Part shown: positions 32,526-40,801 of the stretch, piece after piece
How the letters are laid out: each line of letters begins with the position of its first letter
How positions within the stretch are numbered: the first letter of the stretch is position 1
From: CBFHOS01 sp965657645
Lineage (GTDB): Bacteria > Pseudomonadota > Alphaproteobacteria > Puniceispirillales > Puniceispirillaceae
Assembly: GCA_965657645.1 (NCBI GenBank)
Contig: CBFHOS010000004.1
Span: 39,665-103,664 of the forward strand
Direction of reading: 5' to 3'
DNA: 64,000 nt
Position numbers and translations under genes: made by a program
Notes under the pieces: model-generated
What the model was told of the DNA's origin: nothing
Seen by the model: only the letters and a program-made list of their open reading frames with translations
Databases searched by the model: none

Positions 32526-34724
32526 CTAGCGGCGCCTGCCACGTTTTTTTGGTGGCGCGCCGGGGGTGCCGGCGGGGAAGCCATGATTCTGGGCGATGCT
32601 AACCGGCATGCCCGGCGCCGTAAGGCCTAGCTCGGCGGCCTCCATTCGGCGGATCTCGTCACGCAAACGTGCCGCTTCCTCAAAATCAAGATTACTGGCG
32701 GCCTCTTTCATCGACTTTTCAAGGCCGGCAATGACTGTCTGATAATTACTGCCGACAAGGTCACCCGGTTTACCGCCTGCCTCTGGCGTTAGGTGATCGC
32801 CGCGCTCATAGACTGAGTCGAGAATATCGGCGATGTCTTTCTTGATCGATTCAGGCGTGATGTTATTCGCAACGTTATAGGCCTGTTGCTTGGTGCGGCG
32901 GCGCTTGGTTTCATCAAGGGCATATTGCATGGAATCGGTAATCTTATCGCCATACAGAATAACCCGCCCCTCGACATGCCGTGCGGCCCGTCCGATGGTC
33001 TGAACCAGTGATGTTTTTGAGCGCAAAAAGCCTTCCTTATCGGCGTCCAAAATACCGACAAGCGCACATTCCGGGATGTCCAATCCCTCACGCAGCAGGT
33101 TAATGCCAATCAACACATCAAACACACCAAGGCGTAGATCACGCATGATTTCAATGCGCTCCAGCGTATCAATATCGGAATGCAGATAGCGCACGCGGAT
33201 GCCGCCTTCATACATATATTCTGACAATGCCTCGGCCATCTTTTTGGTGAGGGTGGTAATCAAAACACGCTGGCCTTTGGCCGCGGCCTCACGGCTTTCG
33301 GCGATAATATCGTCCACCTGATTGGTCGTCGGTCTAACAAAACATTCAGGATCAATGAGGCCGGTTGGCCGAACGAGCTGCTCAGAGAAAACGCCGCCTG
33401 TGCGCTCTAGCTCCCACGGGCCGGGGGTGGCTGAGACGTGAATGGTCTGGGGGCGGAAACCTTCCCATTCCTCAAATTTCAATGGCCGGTTATCCATGCA
33501 GGACGGAAGCCGGAAACCATATTCGGAGAGGGTCGATTTGCGGGCAAAGTCACCCTTATACATCGCCCCGATTTGTGGCACGGTAACATGGCTTTCATCA
33601 ATGATCAGAAGCGCATTTTCCGGCAGATATTCAAACAGCGTCGGCGGTGGCTCACCAGGGCCACGCCCCGATAGATAGCGCGAGTAATTCTCAATACCGG
33701 CACAGGCACCTGTTGCCTCGATCATTTCGATGTCAAACTGGGTGCGCTGTTCGATGCGCTGTGCTTCGAGCAATTTATTCTGCTCATTGAGCTCGGCCAG
33801 CCGGAGTTTCAGCTCTTCCTTGATCAGCTTGCAGGCTTGCTGCAAGGTCGGCTTTGGCGTCACATAATGCGAGTTTGCAAAGACCGTGATCTTTTCCAGC
33901 GGTTTTATTTTTTCACCAGTCAGCGGGTCTATCTCAAAGATAGATTCGATCTCATCGCCAAAGAGTGAAATGCGCCACGCCCGGTCTTCCATATGCGCGG
34001 GGAACAGTTCGACATTATCGCCGCGCACCCGAAAATTGCCGCGAACAAAATTCGCGTCATTACGGCGATATTGCAATTCGGTAAAGCGGCGCAACATATC
34101 CTGACGTGGATAATCTTCGCCCACACCGAGGGTTTCGGTCATCGTTGAATATGTCTCGACCGATCCAATGCCATAAATACAGGATACCGATGACACGATG
34201 ATTACATCATCGCGTTCCAACAATGCCCGCGTCGCCGAATGCCGCATGCGGTCGATCTGTTCATTGACCGAAGATTCTTTCTCGATATAGGTGTCGGAGC
34301 GCGGGACATAGGCCTCTGGCTGGTAATAATCATAATAGGATACGAAATATTCGACCGCATTATCGGGGAAGAGCGAGCGCATCTCGCCATAAAGCTGGGC
34401 CGCCAGTGTCTTGTTTGGCGCCAAAATGAGGGTTGGACGTTTGGTCTCTTTAATGACATGCGCCGCGGTAAATGTTTTTCCAGAGCCGGTCACGCCAAGC
34501 AACACCTGATCGCGGTCACCGTTCTTGATGCCGCTGATCAATTCAGCGATGGCCGTTGGCTGATCACCAGCGGGGGTGAATTCCGATTGCAGATCGAAAT
34601 TCGCTGGCTGGCGCGGGCGGGTGATAATCATATTATCCGGCGCACCAGAAACGCCGCTAGCGCGCGCCGCATCTCCCGCGCTAACACCCGAGCCGTCTTC
34701 ACTTGTCGAACTGTTGTTTTCCAT
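32526..34724 (-). CDS. uvrB: Excinuclease ABC subunit B
   Basis: A 732-residue UvrB, the damage-verifying helicase-like subunit of excision repair. Visible motifs are P-A-G-D-Q-P-T-A-I, the Walker A loop G-V-T-G-S-G-K-T-F-T, the beta-hairpin region Y-Y-D-Y-Y-Q-P-E-A-Y-V-P, motif II-like I-D-E-S-H-V, and I-G-R-A-A-R-H. A C-terminal UVR helix pair (L-D-F-E-E-A-A-R-L-R-D-E-I-R) and a basic tail follow. The ATG at 34724 gives a Ser/Gly-rich leader; 34631 is a shorter alternative. The frame runs up to 34925, overlapping the Ada-like gene, so I reject that start. Confidence 0.96.
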   Translation of the reverse strand: MENNSSTSEDGSGVSAGDAARASGVSGAPDNMIITRPRQPANFDLQSEFTPAGDQPTAIAELISGIKNGDRDQVLLGVTGSGKTFTAAHVIKETKRPTLILAPNKTLAAQLYGEMRSLFPDNAVEYFVSYYDYYQPEAYVPRSDTYIEKESSVNEQIDRMRHSATRALLERDDVIIVSSVSCIYGIGSVETYSTMTETLGVGEDYPRQDMLRRFTELQYRRNDANFVRGNFRVRGDNVELFPAHMEDRAWRISLFGDEIESIFEIDPLTGEKIKPLEKITVFANSHYVTPKPTLQQACKLIKEELKLRLAELNEQNKLLEAQRIEQRTQFDIEMIEATGACAGIENYSRYLSGRGPGEPPPTLFEYLPENALLIIDESHVTVPQIGAMYKGDFARKSTLSEYGFRLPSCMDNRPLKFEEWEGFRPQTIHVSATPGPWELERTGGVFSEQLVRPTGLIDPECFVRPTTNQVDDIIAESREAAAKGQRVLITTLTKKMAEALSEYMYEGGIRVRYLHSDIDTLERIEIMRDLRLGVFDVLIGINLLREGLDIPECALVGILDADKEGFLRSKTSLVQTIGRAARHVEGRVILYGDKITDSMQYALDETKRRRTKQQAYNVANNITPESIKKDIADILDSVYERGDHLTPEAGGKPGDLVGSNYQTVIAGLEKSMKEAASNLDFEEAARLRDEIRRMEAAELGLTAPGMPVSIAQNHGFPAGTPGAPPKKRGRRR

Positions 34725-34781
34725 TCCTAAAAGATAGGGCGTGATAGCGTGCGAGGGAAGAGGGCGGGATCGTTTATCTAT

Positions 34782-34810
34782 GTATTTGGGTAGGTATTTG
34801 GGTATGTATT
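34782..34810. repeat. 12-bp tandem repeat between the Ada-like gene and uvrB
   Basis: GTATTTGGGTAG (34782-34793) is followed by GTATTTGGGTAT (34794-34805) and the beginning of a third copy. It lies in the 95-base gap between the Ada-like gene and uvrB, where uvrB regulatory signals are expected. Confidence 0.8.
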
Positions 34811-34819
34811 GGCCCCGCA

Positions 34820-35707
34820 TTAGCCATAATACTGGCTGGCCTCCCACGCGATAATCGCCTGTTTGCGGTTTGGTCCCCACATATAGCCGCCAATATTGCC
34901 GGTTTTCCGGATTACACGGTGGCATGGGATGAGCAATGCAATCGGGTTTCTGGCAATCGCAGTGCCAACCGCGCGGGCCGAATGTGGCGCGTCAATATGG
35001 GTCGCAATATCGCCATATGTGGCCAATGATCCCATCGGAATTTTCAACAATGCTTCCCATATCTTTAACTGAAAGGCGCTGCCATTGAGATGTAGGCGGA
35101 TTGTCTTCTTGCTGGCCGGTGGTTTTTCGCATTCTGCGGACCGGTGTTCACTTGGGTGCTGCCAATGATGGTTGAGGATGGCGATGGCGTCTGCCTGATG
35201 CTTGTCAAACATTTTGATAAAGCTGGCATTTGGGAATTTCTGGCGCAATGTCGCGATACCCTTATCGGGGGCATCCTCAAACGCCATGTGACATAGGCCA
35301 GTCGGGGTGGCGCCGAGCAGCACCGGACCAAACAGGGTATCGGCATAGCTATAATTGATCGCAAGGCCAGAGCCGCCCTGTTTGAATTGACCAGGGGTCA
35401 TGCCCTCTATTGTGACAAACAGATCATGCAACCGACCGGCGCCGGAAAGCCCGGCATCAAAGGCGGCATCCAATATAGTGGCCTGATGATTCCGGATCGC
35501 GTCCTTGGCATGCTCCAATGCCAAAAACCGCATGAATTGCTTTGGACTGACACCGGCCCATTTTGAAAATAGCCGCTGGAAATGAAACGGACTTACATGC
35601 ACCGCCGCCGCTATCTCGCCAAGCGAGGGCTGGTCAGCAAAATTCTCGGTGATAAAGGCAATGGCACGCTCGATGCGCTGATAGTCAATTTGGGCCTGTG
35701 TTTTCAT
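34820..35707 (-). CDS. Ada-like AraC/O6-methylguanine-DNA methyltransferase fusion
   Basis: A 295-residue two-domain protein. Residues about 8-110 form an AraC-type double helix-turn-helix (P-S-L-G-E-I-A-A-A-V-H-V-S-P-F-H-F-Q-R-L-F). The rest is an O6-alkylguanine transferase with N-P-I-A-L-L-I-P-C-H-R-V-I and G-G-Y-M-W-G, where the Cys accepts the alkyl group. The N-terminal zinc domain of classical Ada, which senses methylphosphotriesters, is missing. The start at 35707 has AGGAGG upstream. It may repair DNA and regulate neighbours; uvrB lies directly downstream. Confidence 0.93.
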   Translation of the reverse strand: MKTQAQIDYQRIERAIAFITENFADQPSLGEIAAAVHVSPFHFQRLFSKWAGVSPKQFMRFLALEHAKDAIRNHQATILDAAFDAGLSGAGRLHDLFVTIEGMTPGQFKQGGSGLAINYSYADTLFGPVLLGATPTGLCHMAFEDAPDKGIATLRQKFPNASFIKMFDKHQADAIAILNHHWQHPSEHRSAECEKPPASKKTIRLHLNGSAFQLKIWEALLKIPMGSLATYGDIATHIDAPHSARAVGTAIARNPIALLIPCHRVIRKTGNIGGYMWGPNRKQAIIAWEASQYYG

Positions 35708-35941
35708 GATAGCCTCCTTGCCACTATTGGATTTGCTTTGGCCCATAGAATGTGTTGCGCCCAAGCACTAAACCACCCGATTCTTGCTATGTTTTATATG
35801 TATACGCTAGCGCATCCATCGGCCAATCATAGGGCAGGTTAATGGATTGGGGGATGTTGCTACGCCGCTTCTTCTTGCACTGTTCTCGCAAAGCACGGTA
35901 AAATGAAGGGCACAATCCGGCGCCGTAGAGGAGGCCCTTTC

Positions 35942-37165
35942 ATGTCGCCCGCTAAAAATATCATTTCCGATCGCATTAACCGAACCACACCATCGCCGAC
36001 CGTCGCCATTGCCAGCATGGCGTTGGATATGCGCGCGGCTGGGCGTGATGTGATTGGCCTTGCGACAGGTGAGCCAGATTTTCCAACACCGCCGCATGTG
36101 ATCGAGGCGGCAATCAAGGCCATGCATGATGGTCATACACGCTATACACAGGTTGACGGCATTCCCGAATTAAAGGCCGCGGTGGTTCGTAAATTTGCCC
36201 GTGAAAACCAGATTGAAGTAGCGCCGGAAAACATCACAATTGGCACAGGCGGCAAGCAGGTGTTGTTCAATGCATTGATGGCGACGATTAATCCGGGCGA
36301 TGAGGTGATTATCCCTGCGCCCTATTGGGTGAGCTTTGCCGGTATTGTCGAGCTATGTGAGGGCCAGCCGGTCTTTGTTGCCTGTCCGCCATCTGCCGGA
36401 ATGAAATTAACGCCTGAACAATTGGATGCCGCCATTACCCCGCGCACCAAATGGGTGATCCTGAACAGTCCGTCAAACCCGACTGGTATTGGCTATGAGG
36501 CGAGTGAGATTGCCGCGTTGGCTGATGTTTTGCGCCGGCATGAACATGTGTATCTGGTGTCTGATGATTTATATGAACATCTGACCTATGACGGTTTTGT
36601 CTTTGCCACCATGGCCCAAATAGCGCCGGATCTGGCGGATCGTGTGTTGACCCTGAACGGTGTTTCTAAATCCTATTGCATGACGGGGTGGCGCATTGGT
36701 TATGCCGCAGCCCCGCCGTATTTGATCAAGGCAATGGCGAAAATCCAGTCGCAATCAACCTCTAGCCCTAATTCGATTGCCCAGCATGCGGCTATCGCGG
36801 CGCTCGATGGGCCAATTGATTTCATCGCCGATAATCTTGCTGTTTTTGATCGTCGGCGGCAAAAAGTTGTGGCGGCATTAAACGCGATGGAGGGGGTTAG
36901 CTGTGCGATGCCGAATGGTGCGTTCTATGCCTATCCAGATATTACCGGGTTGATTGGAAAATCGCGGCCTAGTGATGCGGGTGGTCAGGTGATCGAGACC
37001 GATAGTGATTTCGCCGCCGCTGTTCTGGAAATGGGCGAAGTGGCGGTTGTGCCGGGTGTGGCCTTTGGCCTGTCGCCTGCGTTTCGTATTTCCTATGCCA
37101 CGGCGGATGATTTGTTGGATAAGGCGCTGGCTAGGATCGGTGATGTCGTGGCGCGGTTGCAATAA
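35942..37165 (+). CDS. PLP-dependent aspartate-type aminotransferase (class I)
   Basis: A 407-residue fold-type I aminotransferase of the alphaproteobacterial aspartate aminotransferase (AatA) group. Motifs: G-L-A-T-G-E-P-D-F-P-T-P, Y-T-Q-V-D-G-I-P-E-L-K, the N-S-P-S-N-P-T-G loop, S-D-D-L-Y-E-H-L, and the PLP lysine in N-G-V-S-K-S-Y-C-M-T-G-W-R-I-G-Y. Other keto acids than oxaloacetate are possible. The start at 35942 follows GAGGAGG. It is divergent from the Ada-like gene and 138 bases before msrP. Confidence 0.92.
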   Translation: MSPAKNIISDRINRTTPSPTVAIASMALDMRAAGRDVIGLATGEPDFPTPPHVIEAAIKAMHDGHTRYTQVDGIPELKAAVVRKFARENQIEVAPENITIGTGGKQVLFNALMATINPGDEVIIPAPYWVSFAGIVELCEGQPVFVACPPSAGMKLTPEQLDAAITPRTKWVILNSPSNPTGIGYEASEIAALADVLRRHEHVYLVSDDLYEHLTYDGFVFATMAQIAPDLADRVLTLNGVSKSYCMTGWRIGYAAAPPYLIKAMAKIQSQSTSSPNSIAQHAAIAALDGPIDFIADNLAVFDRRRQKVVAALNAMEGVSCAMPNGAFYAYPDITGLIGKSRPSDAGGQVIETDSDFAAAVLEMGEVAVVPGVAFGLSPAFRISYATADDLLDKALARIGDVVARLQ

Positions 37166-37303
37166 CCCGCCAAACTAATGCCACAATGTACCAGCAGGGT
37201 GAGTGGTAGAATTTAGGCAGATTTTGAATAGTAGCTGGGCAATAGCGCAGTGGTTTCAAATAGTGGACCAATCAGGCGGGGCCAAATAGATGAGGAATTT
37301 GAC

Positions 37304-38281
37304 ATGCTAATAAAGCAGAAGCGTGATTGGGAATTGCCAGAATCAGCGGCAACGGATGAACAGGTCTATATGAACCGGCGCCAATGGCTTCGCGGTGCTG
37401 GCTTTGCCGGTCTTGGTCTTGGTGCGGCATTGGCTGGCGCTGGTGGATTGACTGGTTCTGCACTCGCGGCGATTGGCGGTTATCCGTTCCCGCGCAACAA
37501 TAATTACAAGCTGGACCGGGCCATCACGAACGAGGAAGAGGCCACCACCTATACCAATTTCTATGAATTTGGCTCGTCAAAAAACATTTGGAAAAAAGCC
37601 CGCAAGATGGCTACGGACCCGTGGGCGGTGACTATCGATGGCATGGTTGAAAAGGAAATGAAAATCGATGCCGAGGATTTGGTCAAGGCAATGGGCGGCG
37701 TTGAGGAACGGCTTTATCGGCATCGCTGTGTAGAGGCATGGGCGATGGCGGTGCCGTGGTCTGGTGTACCTTTGGCCAATCTGGTGGCGCTAGCGCGGCC
37801 AACCTCTGGCGCGAAATATCTGCGCATGGAAACCTTTATGGATCCTGATGTGGCCCCCGGACAACGGCAAAGCTGGTACCCGTGGCCCTATGTCGAGAGC
37901 CTCACGATTGAAGAAGCCCAGAACGAGCTGGCATTCCTTGCCACTGGCATTTATGGCAAGGCTTTGCCGAACCAGAACGGCGCGCCTATTCGGTTGGTAA
38001 CGCCGTGGAAATATGGATTTAAATCAATCAAATCGATTGTCCGTTTCACCTTTACCGATGAACGGCCAAAGTCTTTCTGGGAAGAATTGGCGGGCAATGA
38101 ATACGGTTTCTGGGCGAATGTTAATCCGGGCGTTCCGCATCCGCGCTGGCCGCAGACAACAGAGCGCCTTTTGGGCACAGATGAGCGTGTGCCAACACAG
38201 CTTTTCAACGGCTATCGTGATCAGGTCGAGCCACTTTATGCCCGCCTGAAAGTAAGTAGCCCGCGCGAGTTATATTATTAG
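37304..38281 (+). CDS. msrP: Protein-methionine-sulfoxide reductase catalytic subunit MsrP
   Basis: A 325-residue periplasmic molybdoenzyme (formerly YedY) that repairs oxidised methionines in envelope proteins. A twin-arginine signal N-R-R-Q-W-L-R-G-A-G-F lies at about 23-33, followed by an Ala/Gly-rich core. The molybdopterin region shows Y-R-H-R-C-V-E-A-W-A-M, with the Mo-ligating Cys. W-K-Y-G-F-K-S-I-K-S-I and the final Y-A-R-L-K-V segment match the family. The membrane partner MsrQ is not encoded beside it. The ATG at 37304 has GAGG upstream and yields a proper Tat leader. Confidence 0.95.
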   Translation: MLIKQKRDWELPESAATDEQVYMNRRQWLRGAGFAGLGLGAALAGAGGLTGSALAAIGGYPFPRNNNYKLDRAITNEEEATTYTNFYEFGSSKNIWKKARKMATDPWAVTIDGMVEKEMKIDAEDLVKAMGGVEERLYRHRCVEAWAMAVPWSGVPLANLVALARPTSGAKYLRMETFMDPDVAPGQRQSWYPWPYVESLTIEEAQNELAFLATGIYGKALPNQNGAPIRLVTPWKYGFKSIKSIVRFTFTDERPKSFWEELAGNEYGFWANVNPGVPHPRWPQTTERLLGTDERVPTQLFNGYRDQVEPLYARLKVSSPRELYY

Positions 38282-38283
38282 GA

Positions 38284-39426
38284 TTAGCGCTCCAGCAAGC
38301 CCAGTAATTTCTGGGTGAGGGCGGGGCGTTCATCCAAGGCCTCATAGCCATCAAGATCCGAATAGGGCGATAGAATTGCGGTATGTGTTCCGGCAATCAT
38401 CGCCCGATGGAACGTGCCTATCCTGCCGGTTTCGCCGCCACAGCTATCAGCGTGATCAGGCCGCCACCCCGCGATAAGAACCGGCTTGCCAGTGATTGCT
38501 GCTTCACTCACCATATTGACTGAATCCGCGGTAACAATGATTGCATCCGCCGCCAGAACACCCGGATAAGGGTTTTCCATCAAAGGATTTGAGTCGGCCG
38601 AATCGTCCTCATTGGGTGGTGCAAGATGGGTAGCAATTTCGTATTCGACATCACCAAGAGATAGGCTAAGTTGATCAAGCAATTGCGGTGGTGTGCGGCG
38701 TGACGGCACTAATAACAGCCGGACAGGCTTGTCATCAATCCACGTCATTTGGGCAAAATTGCCAAGCTCCATCGCCATATAACCAACCATCTTGCGAGAA
38801 ATACGATAGCGCGCATTATCGCCGCCAAGCATGACCGCAACGGGGGCATGATTATCGCGGTTGAGCCAATGCGGCGGCAAGCCCTTTGCCGCCTCGGCAA
38901 TTGCCGCGCGGGTCAACCGGTTAAGCGAGCCCAGCGTCACCAGCACATTATCGCCGCGTGTAGGATCATGTGACGGCACAATCAGCGCATCAAATAATGC
39001 AGGATCTAGTCGCGGATCCTGTAGATGTACCGTTTGCATCTTTGCCCCGGCTCGCCGCGCCCGCGCCCGCATGCCAATCGATATACCCGCCATGCGGCGG
39101 CCACAAGTGATCAAAATATCCGGGTAGTCAGCTGCTTTGCGTGGGCGCGGCAGAGGCTCGGCTGGGACGCCGTTATTTGGTGTGCTGTCGTTTTGTGCTG
39201 GCTGTTTAACGCCATAGAGGGGAAAGAGCGAAAGAGCGCCAGCCAAGCTTGGGAAACTGCGGGGGATGCGGTGCGGTTGGACAATATGATCGTGATACTG
39301 GCTATCTGGCCGTGCGGCGGTAATCGCCTGGGCCAACGCAATCGCCTGAAAGCGCATGCCAGCCGTGCCGTCACTCATCACCCAAATGGTGAGTTTCGAT
39401 TGAGGATTTTTGGGTTTTGGTTTCAT
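38284..39426 (-). CDS. ELM1/DUF1022-family nucleoside-diphosphate-sugar epimerase-like protein
   Basis: A 380-residue protein of the family named for plant mitochondrial fission factor ELM1. It begins I-W-V-M-S-D-G-T-A-G-M-R-F-Q-A-I-A-L-A, and later shows L-I-T-C-G-R-R, M-L-G-G-D-N-A-R-Y and a glycosyltransferase-like end (V-T-A-D-S-V-N-M-V-S-E-A, G-K-P-V). The fold suggests a GT-B-type enzyme, but bacterial function is unknown. I use the ATG at 39426 in place of a TTG at 39435. It converges on msrP with two bases between them. Confidence 0.85.
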   Translation of the reverse strand: MKPKPKNPQSKLTIWVMSDGTAGMRFQAIALAQAITAARPDSQYHDHIVQPHRIPRSFPSLAGALSLFPLYGVKQPAQNDSTPNNGVPAEPLPRPRKAADYPDILITCGRRMAGISIGMRARARRAGAKMQTVHLQDPRLDPALFDALIVPSHDPTRGDNVLVTLGSLNRLTRAAIAEAAKGLPPHWLNRDNHAPVAVMLGGDNARYRISRKMVGYMAMELGNFAQMTWIDDKPVRLLLVPSRRTPPQLLDQLSLSLGDVEYEIATHLAPPNEDDSADSNPLMENPYPGVLAADAIIVTADSVNMVSEAAITGKPVLIAGWRPDHADSCGGETGRIGTFHRAMIAGTHTAILSPYSDLDGYEALDERPALTQKLLGLLER

Positions 39427-39703
39427 ACGCGGCAATTACAACACCCCTGTTGGTGAATTCTGTTGGAAAAGTTTTAACAGATTATCGCTGGCGGTGGGGA
39501 ATTGATCGCAAAAGGGTCAGCGTGATGATACGGCAGACTAATAAATGGTGATGCCCAGAGATATTTTGCGCAATAATGTTAGTCATCTGGCTTGCGCAAA
39601 GGTCTAGCTCCGTTCTATCATCAGGCCCCAAAAGGTTACGGATATAATCATCATACTAGCCACGTAATGCGGGAGTGAAATCCCGGATGGAGCCGAGAAG
39701 ATC

Positions 39704-40189
39704 ATGTCAGGCAAATTCAAATTGGATGAGGTAGACCGGCAAATTTTGCATGATCTGCAAAATGATGGACGGATGACCAATGTCGAACTGGCCAAACGCG
39801 CTGGTATTTCACCGCCGCCCTGCCTTAGACGTGTGCGCGGATTGGAAGACGCTGGTGTGATCAAGGGCTATCACGCCGATATTGATGCTGATCTGCTCGG
39901 CTATTCGGTCAATGTATTCGCCTTTGTCGGGTTAACCAGCCAAGCCGAGAGCGATCTTCAGGATTTTGAATTGTTGGTTAGCGCGTGGCCACAGGTCCGT
40001 GAATGCCATATGTTGATGGGCGAGACTGATTTCCTGTTAAAGATCGTCGCGCATGATTGGGATGATTTTCAGAAATTTCTAACCAGCAAACTAACCCCGG
40101 CGCCGAACGTGAGCCACGTTAAAACGGCACTATCAATTCGCTCGGCAAAACGCCTGCCCGGCATGCCGATTGATGGGGTCGAGGAATAG
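39704..40189 (+). CDS. Lrp/AsnC-family transcriptional regulator
   Basis: A 161-residue Lrp-type regulator: the N-terminal helix-turn-helix D-E-V-D-R-Q-I-L-H-D-L-Q-N-D-G-R-M-T-N-V-E-L-A-K-R-A-G-I-S, then the ligand-binding RAM domain with V-N-V-F-A-F-V-G-L and G-E-T-D-F-L-L-K-I-V. Such proteins respond to amino acids and form octamers. No amino acid gene is adjacent, so targets are unknown. It converges on greA with five bases between stop codons. Confidence 0.94.
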   Translation: MSGKFKLDEVDRQILHDLQNDGRMTNVELAKRAGISPPPCLRRVRGLEDAGVIKGYHADIDADLLGYSVNVFAFVGLTSQAESDLQDFELLVSAWPQVRECHMLMGETDFLLKIVAHDWDDFQKFLTSKLTPAPNVSHVKTALSIRSAKRLPGMPIDGVEE

Positions 40190-40194
40190 GGCTG

Positions 40195-40689
40195 TTAGCT
40201 GATTACCTTGGCCATATCCAACAGGCCTATCGACAGGATCTCATAGCTTTTGATGCCGTTTGGCGTATGCACTTCGGCGCTATCGCCAACACCTTTGCCG
40301 ATCAATCCACGCGCAATCGGTGATGATGTCGAGACCAGACCTTTATTGATATCCGCCTCATACGGTCCAACAATATGATAGGTGTATTCCTCGTCTGTTT
40401 CTTCATCAACGACGGCTACGGTGGTCCCAAAGGTTACGGTTTTGCCGGTTAGTTTCGATGCATCAATAACCTCGGCGCGGCTCGTCACATCTTCAAGTTC
40501 CGAAATCCGGCCTTCGATAAATGATTGGCGATCACGCGCGGCATGATATTCCGCATTTTCCGACAAATCGCCATGCTCTCTGGCAACAGCAATTGCGTTA
40601 ATAACGGCTTGGCGTTCATTGTTTTTCAAATGCGCCAGCTCAGCCTTGATTACGTCTAGGCCCTGTGTGGTGAAGGGTATTTTTTCCAT
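40195..40689 (-). CDS. greA: Transcription elongation factor GreA
   Basis: A 164-residue GreA that rescues backtracked RNA polymerase by stimulating transcript cleavage. The N-terminal coiled coil carries the tip motif G-D-L-S-E-N-A-E-Y-H-A-A, with the acidic residues needed for cleavage. The C-terminal FKBP-like domain ends S-P-I-A-R-G-L-I-G-K-G-V-G-D. It follows carAB by about 110 bases, the normal alphaproteobacterial order. A second ATG at 40692 adds one Met. Confidence 0.97.
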   Translation of the reverse strand: MEKIPFTTQGLDVIKAELAHLKNNERQAVINAIAVAREHGDLSENAEYHAARDRQSFIEGRISELEDVTSRAEVIDASKLTGKTVTFGTTVAVVDEETDEEYTYHIVGPYEADINKGLVSTSSPIARGLIGKGVGDSAEVHTPNGIKSYEILSIGLLDMAKVIS

Positions 40690-40801
40690 CACTTGATTTT
40701 CCGTTAGTTAATAATCTCATGCTAGCTGTTAAATCTCAGCTATATAACGTGAGATAACATCTTAATGGTGGGAGGTAGCGCTGTTTATGTCAAGCGATGG
40801 G

